NCBI GenBank assembly: GCA_017546165.1
Contig: JAFYXL010000030.1
Span: 1 to 41,222, forward strand
Direction of reading: 5' to 3'
Length of the DNA: 41,222 bases
DNA from: Clostridia bacterium
GTDB lineage: Bacteria; Bacillota; Clostridia; Monoglobales; Monoglobaceae
In this document: one piece after another, positions 16,563 to 26,719 of the stretch
Position numbering within the stretch: position 1 is the first letter of the stretch
How the letters are laid out: every line of letters starts with the position of its first letter
Translations under genes and position numbers: made by a program
Notes under the pieces: generated by a model
What the model saw: only the letters and a program-made list of their open reading frames with translations
The model's database searches: none
Told to the model about the DNA's origin: nothing

Positions 16563-19500
16563 ATGAGTGAATATCAGAATTTTGATGCTATTCAAATTGG
16601 CCTTGCTTCACCTGAAAAGATTAGAGAATGGTCACACGGTGAAGTTAAAAAGCCTGAAACTATAAATTACAGAACTTTAAAACCTGAAAAAGACGGCTTG
16701 TTCTGCGAGAAAATTTTTGGTCCTCAGAAGGACTGGGAATGTCACTGCGGAAAGTATAAGAGAGTTCGTTATAAAGGTGTTGTCTGTGACCGTTGCGGTG
16801 TTGAAGTTACACGTTCAAAGGTACGCCGTGAGAGAATGGGTCACATTGAGCTGGCTGTTCCCGTATCACACATCTGGTACTTCAAGGGTATCCCCAGCCG
16901 TATGGGTCTCATCCTTGATATGTCACCACGTCTTTTGGAAAAAGTTTTGTACTTTGCTGCATATGTTGTAATTGACCCGGGCAAAACCGGTCTTATGAAA
17001 AACCAGATACTCAGCGAAAGAGAGTATCGTGAAGAATGTGAAAAGTACGGCAACGACGCATTCCGTGCAGGTATGGGTGCTGAAGCTGTTCTTGAAATGC
17101 TGAAAGCCATCGACCTTGAAGCCCTTTATGCTGAGCTCAAAGCAGACCTTGAAGGTGCTAAGGGTCAGAAGAAAATCCGCACAGTAAGAAGACTGGAAGT
17201 TGTAGATTCCTTCCGTCAGTCAGGCAACAAACCCGAATGGATGATTATGCCTGTTCTTCCTGTTATCCCACCTGAAATCAGACCTATGGTTCAGCTTGAC
17301 GGTGGCAGATTTGCAACATCAGATTTAAACGACCTTTACAGAAGAGTTATAAACAGAAACAACCGTCTGAAACGACTTCTTGACTTGGGCGCTCCTGAAA
17401 TCATCGTTAGAAACGAAAAAAGAATGCTCCAGGAAGCCGTTGATGCTCTTATTGACAACGGCAGACGCGGAAGACCTGTTACAGGTCCCGGCAACCGTCC
17501 TCTCAAATCACTTTCAGATATGCTGAAAGGTAAGCAGGGCCGTTTCCGTCAGAATCTTCTCGGTAAGCGTGTTGACTACTCAGGCCGTAGTGTTATCGTT
17601 GTAGGTCCTGAACTTAAGATTTACCAGTGTGGTCTTCCTAAGAAAATGGCTCTCGAACTGTTCAAGCCATTTGTTATGAAAAAATTAGTTAATGACGGTC
17701 TTGCCCACAACATCAAGTCCGCAAAAAGAATGGTAGAAAGAGTTCGTCCTGAAGTCTGGGATGTGCTTGAAAGTGTAATTTCAGAGCATCCTGTACTCCT
17801 TAACCGTGCTCCTACTCTTCATAGACTTGGTATTCAGGCATTTGAGCCGGTATTGGTTGAGGGTAAGGCGCTCAAGCTCCATCCTCTTGTATGTACAGCC
17901 TTCAACGCTGACTTTGATGGTGACCAGATGGCTGTCCACCTTCCATTATCAGCTGAAGCTCAGGCAGAAGCACGTTTCCTTATGCTCTCTGCAAACAACT
18001 TGCTCAAGCCTCAGGATGGTAACCCTGTTACCGTTCCTACACAGGATATGGTCCTTGGTAGTTACTACCTGACAATCCAGATTGACGATGAGCTTGGTGC
18101 AGGCAAAGTGTTCACCTCAGAAGACGAGGCTACTTTGGCTTACGCAAACGGTGCAGTTGGTCTTCACGCACCTATCAAGGTTCGTGTAACCCGTAATATT
18201 AACGGCGAAGACGTTACAGGCATAATTGATGCAACCGTTGGCCGTCTTATCTTCAACGAAAAAATCCCGCAGGATTTGGGCTTTGTTGACAGAAGCAACC
18301 CTGAAAACAAACTGGCTTTGGAAGTTGCCTTCCGTGTTGACAAAAAGAAACTCGGTCAGATTATTGACAGAAGTATCAAAATCCATGGTATTACAGAAAC
18401 CGCAACTCTCCTTGACGATGTAAAGGCTATGGGCTTTAAATATTCAACCCGTGGTGCTATAACCGTTGGTGTTGCAGATATTGAAATACCTGAAGAAAAG
18501 AAAATTCTCCTTGCTCAGGCTGAGGAAGAAATTGATAAGGTTACAAAGAAGTATCTCCGTGGTCTCCTTACAGACGAAGAACGTTACGAAAAGGTTATCG
18601 GCATCTGGTCTGAAACTTCAAACAAAGTTACAGACGCTCTTATGAAAAACCTTGACGAGCTTAACCCAATCTTTATGATGGCTAACTCAGGTGCCCGTGG
18701 TAGTGTTAACCAGATTCGTCAGCTTGGTGCTATGCGTGGTCTTATGGCAGATACATCAGGTCGTACAATTGAAATTCCTATCAAGGCTAACTTCCGTGAA
18801 GGCCTTACAGTTCTTGAGTACTTCATTTCAACTCACGGTGCACGTAAAGGTCTTACCGATACAGCGCTCCGTACAGCCGACTCAGGTTACCTTACCCGTC
18901 GTCTGGTTGACGTTTCACAGGATGTTATTATCCGTGAAGACGATTGCGGAACTGATGATGGTATCATCGCTGCAAGCATCAAGGACGGCAACGAAGTAAT
19001 TGAAAAGCTTAAAGACAGACTGGTTGGCAGAACAATTTGCGAAAATGTTACAAACCCTGAAACAGGCGAACTTATCGCAGAAACAGGTGAAACATTATCT
19101 GCTGACAAAGCAGACAAGATTGTTGCTGCAGGTATTGAAGCTGTTAAAATCCGCAGTGTCCTTAAGTGTCGTTCAAAGGTTGGTGTTTGTGCTAAGTGCT
19201 ACGGCCACAACCTTGCAAATGGCGAAATCGTCAACATCGGCGAAGCTGTTGGTATTATCGCTGCACAGTCAATCGGTGAACCTGGTACTCAGCTTACAAT
19301 GCGTACCTTCCACGCCGGCGGTGTCGCAGGTGACGATATTACACAGGGTCTCCCCCGTGTTGAAGAACTTTTTGAAGCAAGAAAGCCAAAGGGTCTTGCA
19401 ATCATCGCTGAAATCGGCGGCCGTGTTAAGATTTCTGAAAACAAGAAGAAGCGTGAAATCACCATTCTTGACGACGAAAACGGCAATACTGCAACATACC

Positions 19501-20087
19501 TCATCCCTTACGGTTCAAGAATTAAGGTCCGTGAAGATCAGGTTCTTGGTGCCGGTGATGAGCTTACAGAAGGTTCAGTTAACCCGCACGATATCCTTGC
19601 AATCAAGGGTTATACCGCAGTTCAGGACTACCTCATTCAGGAAGTTCAGAGAGTTTACCGTCTCCAGGGTGTTGATATCAACGATAAGCATATCGAAGTT
19701 ATCGTAAGACAGATGATGCACAAGGTTAAGGTTGAAGACGCAGGTGATACAGATTTCCTCACAGGCTCACTGGTTGAAAGATATGAGCTTGAAAGAGTAA
19801 ATATGCGTATGCGTGAAGAGGGCAAAGCAGAAGCTGTTCATTCAGAAGTGCTTATGGGTATTACCAAAGCTGCTCTTGCAACAGACTCATTCTTATCTGC
19901 TGCATCATTCCAGGAAACAACAAGAGTTCTTACAGACGCTGCAATCAAGGGCAAAATTGACCCGCTTGTTGGTCTTAAGGAAAATGTTATTATCGGTAAG
20001 CTTGTTCCTGCCGGAACAGGTATGCCTTCATACAGTGAAATTGACGTTGTTCCTACAGACTTCACAGATGATATAATTTTTAGCTAA
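16563..20087 (+). CDS. rpoC: DNA-directed RNA polymerase subunit beta-prime
   Basis: The 1174-residue subunit carries the catalytic magnesium site [14 protein letters not shown]. The N-terminal zinc site is [20 protein letters not shown], the rudder/clamp region has [20 protein letters not shown], and the second zinc site is [13 protein letters not shown]. The bridge helix and trigger loop region ([37 protein letters not shown]) is complete. No large lineage insertion is evident and the length is normal for Bacillota. The ribosome binding site is weak (GAGTGA), 97 bases after rpoB. A strong terminator ends the two-gene operon. Confidence 0.98.
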   Translation: MSEYQNFDAIQIGLASPEKIREWSHGEVKKPETINYRTLKPEKDGLFCEKIFGPQKDWECHCGKYKRVRYKGVVCDRCGVEVTRSKVRRERMGHIELAVPVSHIWYFKGIPSRMGLILDMSPRLLEKVLYFAAYVVIDPGKTGLMKNQILSEREYREECEKYGNDAFRAGMGAEAVLEMLKAIDLEALYAELKADLEGAKGQKKIRTVRRLEVVDSFRQSGNKPEWMIMPVLPVIPPEIRPMVQLDGGRFATSDLNDLYRRVINRNNRLKRLLDLGAPEIIVRNEKRMLQEAVDALIDNGRRGRPVTGPGNRPLKSLSDMLKGKQGRFRQNLLGKRVDYSGRSVIVVGPELKIYQCGLPKKMALELFKPFVMKKLVNDGLAHNIKSAKRMVERVRPEVWDVLESVISEHPVLLNRAPTLHRLGIQAFEPVLVEGKALKLHPLVCTAFNADFDGDQMAVHLPLSAEAQAEARFLMLSANNLLKPQDGNPVTVPTQDMVLGSYYLTIQIDDELGAGKVFTSEDEATLAYANGAVGLHAPIKVRVTRNINGEDVTGIIDATVGRLIFNEKIPQDLGFVDRSNPENKLALEVAFRVDKKKLGQIIDRSIKIHGITETATLLDDVKAMGFKYSTRGAITVGVADIEIPEEKKILLAQAEEEIDKVTKKYLRGLLTDEERYEKVIGIWSETSNKVTDALMKNLDELNPIFMMANSGARGSVNQIRQLGAMRGLMADTSGRTIEIPIKANFREGLTVLEYFISTHGARKGLTDTALRTADSGYLTRRLVDVSQDVIIREDDCGTDDGIIAASIKDGNEVIEKLKDRLVGRTICENVTNPETGELIAETGETLSADKADKIVAAGIEAVKIRSVLKCRSKVGVCAKCYGHNLANGEIVNIGEAVGIIAAQSIGEPGTQLTMRTFHAGGVAGDDITQGLPRVEELFEARKPKGLAIIAEIGGRVKISENKKKREITILDDENGNTATYLIPYGSRIKVREDQVLGAGDELTEGSVNPHDILAIKGYTAVQDYLIQEVQRVYRLQGVDINDKHIEVIVRQMMHKVKVEDAGDTDFLTGSLVERYELERVNMRMREEGKAEAVHSEVLMGITKAALATDSFLSAASFQETTRVLTDAAIKGKIDPLVGLKENVIIGKLVPAGTGMPSYSEIDVVPTDFTDDIIFS

Positions 20088-20144
20088 AACCATAGCCTTC
20101 TTTAAAAGGCGGTTTGTCTAAGATAAAAATCAATGCTAAACATA

Positions 20145-20177
20145 AAAGCCTTGCAACACTAAGTGTTGCAAGGCTTT
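20145..20177 (+). terminator. rpoC terminator
   Basis: AAAGCCTTGCAACAC (20145-20159) and GTGTTGCAAGGCTTT (20163-20177) form a perfect 15-bp stem followed by CTTCTTT. On the - strand the stem is followed by TTATG, so it may also stop the CPBP transcript. Its arm shares AAAGCCTTGCAAC with the terminator at 23240-23276. Confidence 0.85.
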
Positions 20178-20236
20178 CTTCTTTAAATGCGGAATGCTAA
20201 AATATAAAAATTCCCAAACAAATTACTAGCCGTCAC

Positions 20237-20902
20237 CTATACGGCAAATAATATAAACCCTATTGTGTTGGTGGCAAAATTAGCAAACATATGCACAAGC
20301 CAGGACAAGTGTATTGTCCCCCTCGCTTCATCCAGCCTGTTAAATATTATTCCTCCAACAAAAAGTCCAATCAGGGATATCAAAACCACAGGCAAACCAA
20401 ACCACCCTATCATCATACCTATGTGATAAAGGGCAAATGCAAAGCTGCTTAATAAATATGCGGTCTTGCGTGAAGCTACCTCCTTGAGTTTAAGAAAAGC
20501 AAATCCTCTAAAGAAAAATTCTTCCAAAAAGGAATTTATAAATGATATATAAACAGCAACCCATAGGAAGTTGGATTTATTTACTCCTGTTGTCTTTGTA
20601 AGGTTTGTTGTGAGGGCTGAAAAATCAAATATATCTTTAAATATAAGGTAGGCTCCCAAAACAACAATATAAACACCAATCCCCCACATAAACGCTACCA
20701 TCAAACCCTTTTTGTTGGGTTTTACAATGTTTTTTAAATCCAATCCGCCGATTGCCCTTGCATATAAAATAGGTGCTAAAAGAAACATCACAGCCTTTAC
20801 CAAGGACTTAATGATATACCCTGGCATTATAACCGCATCTATAATATTTAAAACCACACAGCTTATTATGACAATTATGCCTATTTGTATATTTCTTTTC
20901 AT
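20237..20902 (-). CDS. CPBP-family intramembrane glutamic endopeptidase (CAAX-protease-like)
   Basis: A 221-residue membrane protein with several helices. The family motifs are present: EEFFFRGFAF (EExxxR), FALYHIG and WLVHMFANF with the conserved histidines. Such proteins cleave within or next to membranes or give self-immunity to bacteriocins; nothing here decides between these. It is the last of three minus-strand genes after the beta-CASP and LOG genes, with only 19 bases between it and LOG. GGTGG precedes the ATG. Confidence 0.9.
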   Translation of the reverse strand: MKRNIQIGIIVIISCVVLNIIDAVIMPGYIIKSLVKAVMFLLAPILYARAIGGLDLKNIVKPNKKGLMVAFMWGIGVYIVVLGAYLIFKDIFDFSALTTNLTKTTGVNKSNFLWVAVYISFINSFLEEFFFRGFAFLKLKEVASRKTAYLLSSFAFALYHIGMMIGWFGLPVVLISLIGLFVGGIIFNRLDEARGTIHLSWLVHMFANFATNTIGFILFAV

Positions 20903-20921
20903 AGTTCCACCATTTTAAGCT

Positions 20922-21491
20922 TTACCTTAATCCAGCTTTTTTAATGTCCCTTAATATTTTAATCAGTTTTTCATCCTCTACAGAAGTTACCACGTCAAAC
21001 AAATCATAAAGGCTCTCTTTTGCTGCACCAAGACCTACAATATCGTCAATCAATTTAATCAATGAATCATAAAATCCATTTAAGTTAAGAACAACTATAG
21101 GTGCCGAAAGGCGCTCTAAGTATTTCAATGTCAGCACCTGAAAGAACTCATCCATTGTTCCTATTCCGCCGGGTGCAATGAAAAATACATCTGCGTGCTT
21201 TTCCATAAGGGTTTTTCTTTCACTCATAGTGTCAACCATAACAGTGTTATCGCAAGCAAATATTTCTTCAAAACTTCTGATAAAGTACGGAGATATCCCC
21301 ATTACATATCCGCCATTTTCACTGACACCTCTTGCAACAGCACCCATACAGCCTGTTGCTCCTGCTCCATATACTAAAGAGTATCTCTCGTCTGCAATTA
21401 TCTTTCCTAAATGCTTAACATCCTCTTTCAAAACATCATCAATATGTTCCGATGCGCCTCCATACACGCACGCATAAAATCTTTTTGACAT
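20922..21491 (-). CDS. LOG-family (TIGR00730) nucleoside 5'-monophosphate phosphoribohydrolase
   Basis: A 189-residue Rossmann-like cytoplasmic protein. The signature PGGIGTMDE is followed by FFQVLTLKYL, and the N-terminal YGAGATGCMGAVARGV is the nucleotide-binding loop. Members release free bases from nucleoside monophosphates; in plants and some bacteria this makes cytokinins, but in Bacillota the role is usually unknown housekeeping. It lies 12 bases after the beta-CASP gene and before the CPBP gene. Function beyond family is inferred. Confidence 0.92.
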   Translation of the reverse strand: MSKRFYACVYGGASEHIDDVLKEDVKHLGKIIADERYSLVYGAGATGCMGAVARGVSENGGYVMGISPYFIRSFEEIFACDNTVMVDTMSERKTLMEKHADVFFIAPGGIGTMDEFFQVLTLKYLERLSAPIVVLNLNGFYDSLIKLIDDIVGLGAAKESLYDLFDVVTSVEDEKLIKILRDIKKAGLR

Positions 21492-21503
21492 ACTACTTCC
21501 TCC

Positions 21504-23126
21504 CTATTTTTTGCCCGAATTAAATTTACGGGCATACTTGTCACACAAATCGTTTATCTGGTCCGTAAACTTTGCCAGTTCTTTATTAGTCAAACTTCTG
21601 CTCAATTCAATAACCGTCTTTAAGCGCTGATACGCCGCCATAAGCCTGTCATAGGCAAGATTGGCTCTTCTTCTGCCCTCGGATGTCTTTGTAAGTTTGA
21701 CAATTTTGCCCCTTGTTATACACTCTCCGCTTATTAAGTCAAATCCGTCACCGCTGAAAGGTGCAATTGTAGGAAATTTTAGTTTACTGTATATATTCTG
21801 AGCAAAATTTTCGCAAACTATATCCTCGCCATGATTAACAAAAACCTTTATAGGAATTTTTTCAAGAGAGCCCAGCCATTCAAGTATCATATCCCGATCT
21901 GCGTGACCGCTTATTCCAACAATAGATTCAAGCCTTGCCTTTACCTGAACTTCTTCCCCAAACAAGTTAACAGATTTTGTACCATTTACAAGTTTTCTGC
22001 CCAATGTCCCTTCCGACTGGTATCCTACAAATAAAATAGTATTATTTTCTCTCCACAAATTATGTTTTAGGTGATGTCTTATTCGCCCTGCCTCACACAT
22101 TCCTGAAGCAGAAATAATAACTTTGGGCGCAGTATCAAAGTTGATTGCCCTTGAATCTTCACTTGTAACGCTCAGCCTGAGTCCCGGGAAGGTGATCGGA
22201 TCTACCCCTTTCTCAAGCAAACTCAAAGTCTCCTCATCATAATATCCGGTCAGGTTATCCTGATAAATCTTTGTTGCCTCTACCGCCAAAGGTGAATCCA
22301 CATACACAATAAAGTTTTCGTGGCCCTTAATCAGGCGGTCTTCCTTGATTTTTCTGAATAAGTACAATAACTCCTGTGTTCTACCTATTGCAAAGGACGG
22401 CACAACAAGATTTCCACCCTTGTCAAAGGTCTCCTTCATAATCTTTGTAAGCTGGGCAACGTAGTCAGGCCTTTCGCCGTGAATTCTGTCGCCGTAAGTT
22501 GACTCGACAACAATGTAATCTGCATAGTGTGGTTTTTGCGGATCTCTTATCAAAGGTCGGTCAATATTTCCCAAATCCCCCGAAAAGAGTAGGGTTCTGG
22601 TTTCCCCGTTTTCACATATTGTAAAATGAATGCTGGAAGAACCCAAAAGATGCCCTGCATCAGAAAAGCTGATTGTTATCCCCTCAAAAATTTCAGCCGG
22701 ATTGCCGTAGTCAAAGCGTTCAAACAGATTAAGAGATTCTATTGCATCCGCTACTGTATATACAGGTACATATTCAGAAGTTCCGGCGCGCTCCGCTTTT
22801 CTATTTTTCCATTCTGCCTCCTGCTCCTGAATATGGGCGGAATCCTGCAACATAATATTGCAAAGTCTATAAGTTGCCTCTGTGGAATAAATTGGCCCGC
22901 TATAGCCTCTTGCCACCATAGCAGGAATCATACCGGAATGGTCAATGTGCGCATGAGTTAAACAAATAGCATCAATTTCGGCAGGCAGAACCGGTATCTC
23001 GCAATTTTCATAGGTGTCTCCGCCCTGTTCCATACCGCAGTCTATCAAAATATGTTTTCCGCAGGCCTCAAGCAAGGTGCACGAACCTGTTACTTCGTGT
23101 GCCGCACCAATAAATGTTAATTTCAT
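21504..23126 (-). CDS. Beta-CASP metallo-beta-lactamase-fold RNA hydrolase
   Basis: A 540-residue nuclease of the CPSF-73/RNase J superfamily, expected to cut or trim RNA with two zinc ions. The metal motifs are LTHAHIDHSG (HxHxDH), AGHLLGSS, FSGDLGN and VFVNHGED; the beta-CASP signature is ISASGMCEAGRIRHHL. An extra C-terminal part of about 80 residues is Lys/Arg-rich and helical, perhaps for RNA or partner binding. It is distinct from RNase J itself, which has another domain order. GGGAG precedes the ATG. It heads an operon with the LOG and CPBP genes, from the promoter at 23181-23209. Confidence 0.92.
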   Translation of the reverse strand: MKLTFIGAAHEVTGSCTLLEACGKHILIDCGMEQGGDTYENCEIPVLPAEIDAICLTHAHIDHSGMIPAMVARGYSGPIYSTEATYRLCNIMLQDSAHIQEQEAEWKNRKAERAGTSEYVPVYTVADAIESLNLFERFDYGNPAEIFEGITISFSDAGHLLGSSSIHFTICENGETRTLLFSGDLGNIDRPLIRDPQKPHYADYIVVESTYGDRIHGERPDYVAQLTKIMKETFDKGGNLVVPSFAIGRTQELLYLFRKIKEDRLIKGHENFIVYVDSPLAVEATKIYQDNLTGYYDEETLSLLEKGVDPITFPGLRLSVTSEDSRAINFDTAPKVIISASGMCEAGRIRHHLKHNLWRENNTILFVGYQSEGTLGRKLVNGTKSVNLFGEEVQVKARLESIVGISGHADRDMILEWLGSLEKIPIKVFVNHGEDIVCENFAQNIYSKLKFPTIAPFSGDGFDLISGECITRGKIVKLTKTSEGRRRANLAYDRLMAAYQRLKTVIELSRSLTNKELAKFTDQINDLCDKYARKFNSGKK

Positions 23127-23180
23127 ATTCTCCCACAGCCTTTCTTGATATAAATAGAACTCTCTCGCTCCTTTAGCATC

Positions 23181-23209
23181 AGTATATCATACATTATAGG
23201 TTTTTTCAA
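23181..23209 (-). promoter_or_regulatory. Promoter of the beta-CASP-LOG-CPBP operon
   Basis: TTGAAA (23209-23204), 17-bp spacer and TATACT (23186-23181) with an extended -10 TGA on the - strand, 55 bases before the start codon. Confidence 0.85.
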
Positions 23210-23239
23210 TAAATTCCTGGATTTACCCGTCTTAACCTC

Positions 23240-23276
23240 AAAAAAAGCCTTGCAACCCTAAAGGTTACAAGGCTTT
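23240..23276 (-). terminator. Terminator of the HAD gene, with the stop codon in its loop
   Basis: Read on the - strand, AAAGCCTTGTAACC (23276-23263) and GGTTGCAAGGCTTT (23257-23244) form a 14-bp stem with one U-G pair, followed by a T-run. The loop TTTAG contains the TAG stop codon of the HAD gene, so the last codons are part of the hairpin. Confidence 0.85.
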
Positions 23277-23932
23277 ACTTTTTTTTTTGCAATATCAACA
23301 ATTTTCATTGGGTCTGAAATTATCACATCTGCTTCTGCGCCTCGAAGCTCTGCTTCATCACGAAAGCCCCAAAGAACACCAATTGAATAAAGTTCCGCAT
23401 TCTTGGCGGTTTTTATGTCAGTTGCAGTGTCACCTATGTATAAACACTCTTCCTTCTTTGCCCCAAAATGCTCCATAATCTCAAATACTGCGTCAGGCTG
23501 AGGCTTTAGGGGAACGCCTGCTCTTGCGCCCATACAAAGGTCAATAAGTCCCTCTTCAAACAACTCTTCTGCAACCTTCTGAGCTGTGCTGTGATCCTTG
23601 TTTGAAAGAACCGCTACCTTTATACCCTCTGCCTTAATTTCTTTGAGCATCTCAACAATGCCCTCATAAGGCGCTGTCAGATACATAAAATCCTTATCAT
23701 AAATGTCAACATAATATGGATGCAATTCTTTGTAGTCCTCAATGTTCTTGCCTAATTTTTTTAACATTCTCTGTACCAAAACATCCGAGCCGTTTCCCAC
23801 CAACAGTTTATAATCATCTGTTGGGATTGAGTCAAGGCCAAACTTCTTTAATGCTGTGTTGGCAAAGTGGGCAATGGTATCAATAGTATTTACCAAAGTC
23901 CCGTCCATATCAAATATACATAACTTAATCAT
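23258..23932 (-). CDS. HAD-superfamily phosphatase, phosphoglycolate-phosphatase-like
   Basis: A 224-residue cytoplasmic phosphatase. The four HAD motifs are FDMDGTLVNT (nucleophile and acid Asp), LSNKD, KPQPD (lysine) and IGDTATD. The helical cap between motifs I and II matches the Gph/PpaX type, which act on small phosphorylated molecules. I start it at the ATG at 23932 before IKLCIFDMDG, with AGGGGA upstream; the frame remains open a further 46 codons into the spacer, but that lacks family similarity. It is a single gene after the rplQ terminator. Substrate unknown. Confidence 0.9.
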   Translation of the reverse strand: MIKLCIFDMDGTLVNTIDTIAHFANTALKKFGLDSIPTDDYKLLVGNGSDVLVQRMLKKLGKNIEDYKELHPYYVDIYDKDFMYLTAPYEGIVEMLKEIKAEGIKVAVLSNKDHSTAQKVAEELFEEGLIDLCMGARAGVPLKPQPDAVFEIMEHFGAKKEECLYIGDTATDIKTAKNAELYSIGVLWGFRDEAELRGAEADVIISDPMKIVDIAKKKVKPCNL

Positions 23933-24033
23933 AAACCTAAATCCCCTGTTTTTATTTGCAAAAGCTTCTCTCATCAAAGTAACATCCCGATAAACTATGT
24001 CCGGACATTTTGTGTTATCCCACCAGCCTTTGC

Positions 24034-24069
24034 ATAAACAAAATGGCGGCCCATTCACAAGAGCCGCCA
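24034..24069 (-). terminator. Terminator of the ribosomal protein cluster, after rplQ
   Basis: Read on the - strand, TGGCGGCTC (24069-24061) and GGGCCGCCA (24052-24044) form a 9-bp GC-rich stem, followed by TTTTGTTTAT. It ends the rpmJ-rplQ transcript. Confidence 0.8.
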
Positions 24070-24086
24070 AAATTTTTTAATTATAA

Positions 24087-24428
24087 TTATACAAGCTCAA
24101 GAATTGCCATCTCAGCCGCGTCGCCACGTCTGGGACCTGTCTTCATAATTCTTGTATAACCACCGTTACGCTCAGCATACTTAGGAGCGATCTCCCCAAA
24201 TACCTTTGTAACAACGTCCTCTTTTGTTATAAACGCAAGAGCCTGACGTCTTGTGTGAAGAGTATTCTTCTTGCCAAGTGTAATCATCTTTTCAGCCAAC
24301 TTCTGAACTTCCTTTGCGCGGGTAACTGTAGTTTCAATTCTGCCTGCTTCCAGGAAAGAAGTAGTCATACTTCTTAGCATTGCTATTCTCTGATCAGTTG
24401 GTCTGCCCAATTTTCTCTGGTGTGCCAT
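24087..24428 (-). CDS. rplQ: 50S ribosomal protein L17
   Basis: A 113-residue ribosomal protein near the exit tunnel. [20 protein letters not shown] is close to the family start, and [18 protein letters not shown] is the conserved C-terminus. This is the short bacterial form. It follows rpoA by 50 bases, a spacer containing a strong hairpin (CCGAGAGG-AAA-CCTCCTCGG, 24457-24476). It is the last gene of the cluster; the ECF transporter and truA genes usual after rplQ in Bacillota are missing here. Confidence 0.97.
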   Translation of the reverse strand: MAHQRKLGRPTDQRIAMLRSMTTSFLEAGRIETTVTRAKEVQKLAEKMITLGKKNTLHTRRQALAFITKEDVVTKVFGEIAPKYAERNGGYTRIMKTGPRRGDAAEMAILELV

Positions 24429-24478
24429 ACTATCACCTCTTTCAATAAAATTCCATCCGAGAGGAAACCTCCTCGGAA

Positions 24479-25429
24479 CTACTCCTCGTTTGAAGTAAGG
24501 CTAAGTCCCATACTATCAAGTTTCGCTACAACCTCTTCAAGTGATTTGCGACCAAGGTTTCTTACCTTCATCATATCATTTTCACTGCGGTTTGTAAGAT
24601 CCTGAACTGTATTAATTCCTGCACGTTTCAAACAGTTGTATGAACGTACTGAAAGGTCAAGTTCTTCGATAGTGGTCTCTAATACCTTTTCCTTCTTGCT
24701 TTCTTCTTTTTCTATCATAATCTCTGTGTTCTTTGCACTTTCTGAAAGGTCAATGAAGAGGTTTAAATGTTCATTCATAACCTTTGCTGCCAAGCTCACA
24801 GCATCGTGTGGGTCAATTGTGCCGTTTGTCCAAACTTCCAAAACAAGTTTGTCAAAGTCTGTAATCTGACCAACTCTGGTATTTTCAACAGTGTAGTTAA
24901 CCTTATTTACAGGTGTGTAAATTGAGTCAACCGGAATAACACCGATTATAGGTTGGAGAAGCTGCTTGTTTTTGTCAGCAGAAACATATCCACGACCCTT
25001 GTCGATAACAATTTCCATAAACAATTTTGCATCGTCATTAAGTGTAGCAATATGAAGATCGCCATTGATGATTTCAACACTTGAATCACACTTGATATCA
25101 CGAGCGCAAATCTCACCTGCACCTTCGTGATTGATGTAAATTGTTTTTGGGCCTTCTGAATGAAGCTTAACCGCAAGCTTTTTGATGTTAAGAATAATTT
25201 CTGTAACATCCTCAGTTACGCCCGGAATTGTTGAAAACTCATGTAAAACACCGTCAATTTTAACAGAATTTACAGCCACGCCCGGCAAAGAAGAAAGCAT
25301 AATTCTTCTGAGTGAATTACCCAAAGTCGTGCCATAACCTCTTTCGAGTGGCTCAACAACAAATTTGCCGTAGCTGTTGTCTTCTGCAATTTCAACACAC
25401 TCAACTCTTGGTTTTTCAATTTCTATCAT
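24479..25429 (-). CDS. rpoA: DNA-directed RNA polymerase subunit alpha
   Basis: The alpha subunit dimer nucleates polymerase assembly. The N-terminal domain shows [19 protein letters not shown] linker with [17 protein letters not shown] leads to the C-terminal domain that touches UP elements and activators ([29 protein letters not shown]). The ATG at 25429 (316 residues) has GGAGG six bases upstream; an in-frame ATG ten codons earlier lacks one. The 177-bp spacer from rpsD is long and structured. It sits between rpsD and rplQ as in most Bacillota. Confidence 0.98.
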   Translation of the reverse strand: MIEIEKPRVECVEIAEDNSYGKFVVEPLERGYGTTLGNSLRRIMLSSLPGVAVNSVKIDGVLHEFSTIPGVTEDVTEIILNIKKLAVKLHSEGPKTIYINHEGAGEICARDIKCDSSVEIINGDLHIATLNDDAKLFMEIVIDKGRGYVSADKNKQLLQPIIGVIPVDSIYTPVNKVNYTVENTRVGQITDFDKLVLEVWTNGTIDPHDAVSLAAKVMNEHLNLFIDLSESAKNTEIMIEKEESKKEKVLETTIEELDLSVRSYNCLKRAGINTVQDLTNRSENDMMKVRNLGRKSLEEVVAKLDSMGLSLTSNEE

Positions 25430-25492
25430 ATTAGCCCTCCTACTCAAATTCTTTAACACAGGGACATCTCAAAACCAAAGACCTCCCGCAAA

Positions 25493-25587
25493 ACACCCGT
25501 TGTGTCTTGCTTCACTTTCTGAATACAACCGCTTGTATTCATCAGGGCTGTGTAATTAATGTAGAATTTATGCCATAAATAATGGCA
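25493..25587 (-). promoter_or_regulatory. Structured rpsD-rpoA spacer
   Basis: Three hairpins lie between rpsD and rpoA: TGCCAT-TATTT-ATGGCA (25587-25571), TGAATACAA-GCGG-TTGTATTCA (25541-25520) and ACAC-AACGG-GTGT (25505-25493). None is followed by a T-run. They may serve processing, stability or S4 feedback control. Confidence 0.5.
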
Positions 25588-25606
25588 AAAAGTTTGATAG
25601 AGTTTA

Positions 25607-26233
25607 TTATTTGCTGTAGTATTCGACGATCAAATGTTCCTCGATTGGGAGATCAATGTCTTCTCTGTCAGCAAAAGCAACAACTCTGCCTTCAAGAGTT
25701 TCTTTGTTCATATCGAGCCACTTTGGAACAATTCTTGACTCGGTTGAAGCGAGTACTGCATCAAACTTAGCGCCCTGACGGCTTGTCTCACAAACAGTGA
25801 TAACATCGCCAACCTTAACGAGGTATGAAGGAATATTAACCTTCTTGCCGTTTACAAGGAAGTGTGCGTGTGAAACCAGCTGTCTTGCTTCAGGTCTTGA
25901 AGCTGCAAGTCCAAGTCTGAATACAACGTTATCAAGTCTTCTCTCAATGAGAGTAAGAAGGTTTTCACCTGTAACACCCTTAGCTTTGTTTGCCATCTCG
26001 AAGTAATGAGCGAACTGACCTTCGAGAATTCCATAAGCACGTCTAACCTTCTGCTTTTCTCTGAGCTGAGAACCGTACTCAGAAAGTTTACGTCTGCTCT
26101 GACCGTGCTGACCGGGAGCGTATGCTCTTCTTGTAACAGCACATTTATCTGTATAACATCTGTCACCCTTTAAGAATAACTTCTGTCCTTCACGTCTGCA
26201 AATTCTGCAAACAGATTCTGTATATCTTGCCAT
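25607..26233 (-). CDS. rpsD: 30S ribosomal protein S4, zinc-binding form
   Basis: A primary 16S-binding protein of 208 residues that also autoregulates its operon in several bacteria. The N-terminus has four cysteines (9, 12, 26, 31) in the zinc-binding arrangement. The S4 RNA-binding domain follows ([37 protein letters not shown]). In Bacillus subtilis rpsD is elsewhere in the genome; here, as in many Clostridia, it is between rpsK and rpoA. GGAGG lies 13 bases before the ATG, rather far. Confidence 0.97.
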   Translation of the reverse strand: MARYTESVCRICRREGQKLFLKGDRCYTDKCAVTRRAYAPGQHGQSRRKLSEYGSQLREKQKVRRAYGILEGQFAHYFEMANKAKGVTGENLLTLIERRLDNVVFRLGLAASRPEARQLVSHAHFLVNGKKVNIPSYLVKVGDVITVCETSRQGAKFDAVLASTESRIVPKWLDMNKETLEGRVVAFADREDIDLPIEEHLIVEYYSK

Positions 26234-26256
26234 AATGCTTATTTCACCTCCTGCGA

Positions 26257-26649
26257 TTACACTCTTCTTCTCTTAGGTGGTCTGCAACCATTGTGAGGAA
26301 TTGGTGTAACATCCTTAATCATATTAACTTCAAGTCCTGCAACCTGAAGTGCACGGATAGCAGCCTCTCTGCCGCTACCGGGACCTTTTACGTAAACCTC
26401 AACATATTTGAGGCCGTGCTCCATAGCAGCCTTTGCTGCTGTTTCTGCAGCCATCTGAGCTGCAAAAGGAGTGCTCTTCTTTGAGCCTCTGAAGCCCAAA
26501 CCACCTGCTGATGCCCATGAAATAGCATTGCCTGCAACATCAGTGATGGTAACTATTGTATTGTTAAAGGTTGACTTGATATGAGCCGCACCTCTTTCAA
26601 TATTCTTCTTTTCTCTACGACGTCTGGTTTTCTTCACTGCCTTTGCCAT
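26257..26649 (-). CDS. rpsK: 30S ribosomal protein S11
   Basis: A 130-residue protein of the 30S platform. Family segments [30 protein letters not shown] and [14 protein letters not shown] plus the basic end [12 protein letters not shown] are present. I start at the ATG at 26649; a GTG 12 bases earlier overlaps AGGAGGTG and is probably not used. rpsM precedes it by 70 bases and rpsD follows by 23. Confidence 0.97.
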   Translation of the reverse strand: MAKAVKKTRRRREKKNIERGAAHIKSTFNNTIVTITDVAGNAISWASAGGLGFRGSKKSTPFAAQMAAETAAKAAMEHGLKYVEVYVKGPGSGREAAIRALQVAGLEVNMIKDVTPIPHNGCRPPKRRRV

Positions 26650-26719
26650 AGTAAATTTCACCTCCTGATTTTAGCGGAGTCTTAAGGTTTCCCGAAAAGA
26701 CACAGCTTCAATACATTCC

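Noticed and set aside
23933-24070. Extended N-terminus of the HAD phosphatase
   Set aside because: The extra 46 codons cross the rplQ terminator region and precede the normal family start.
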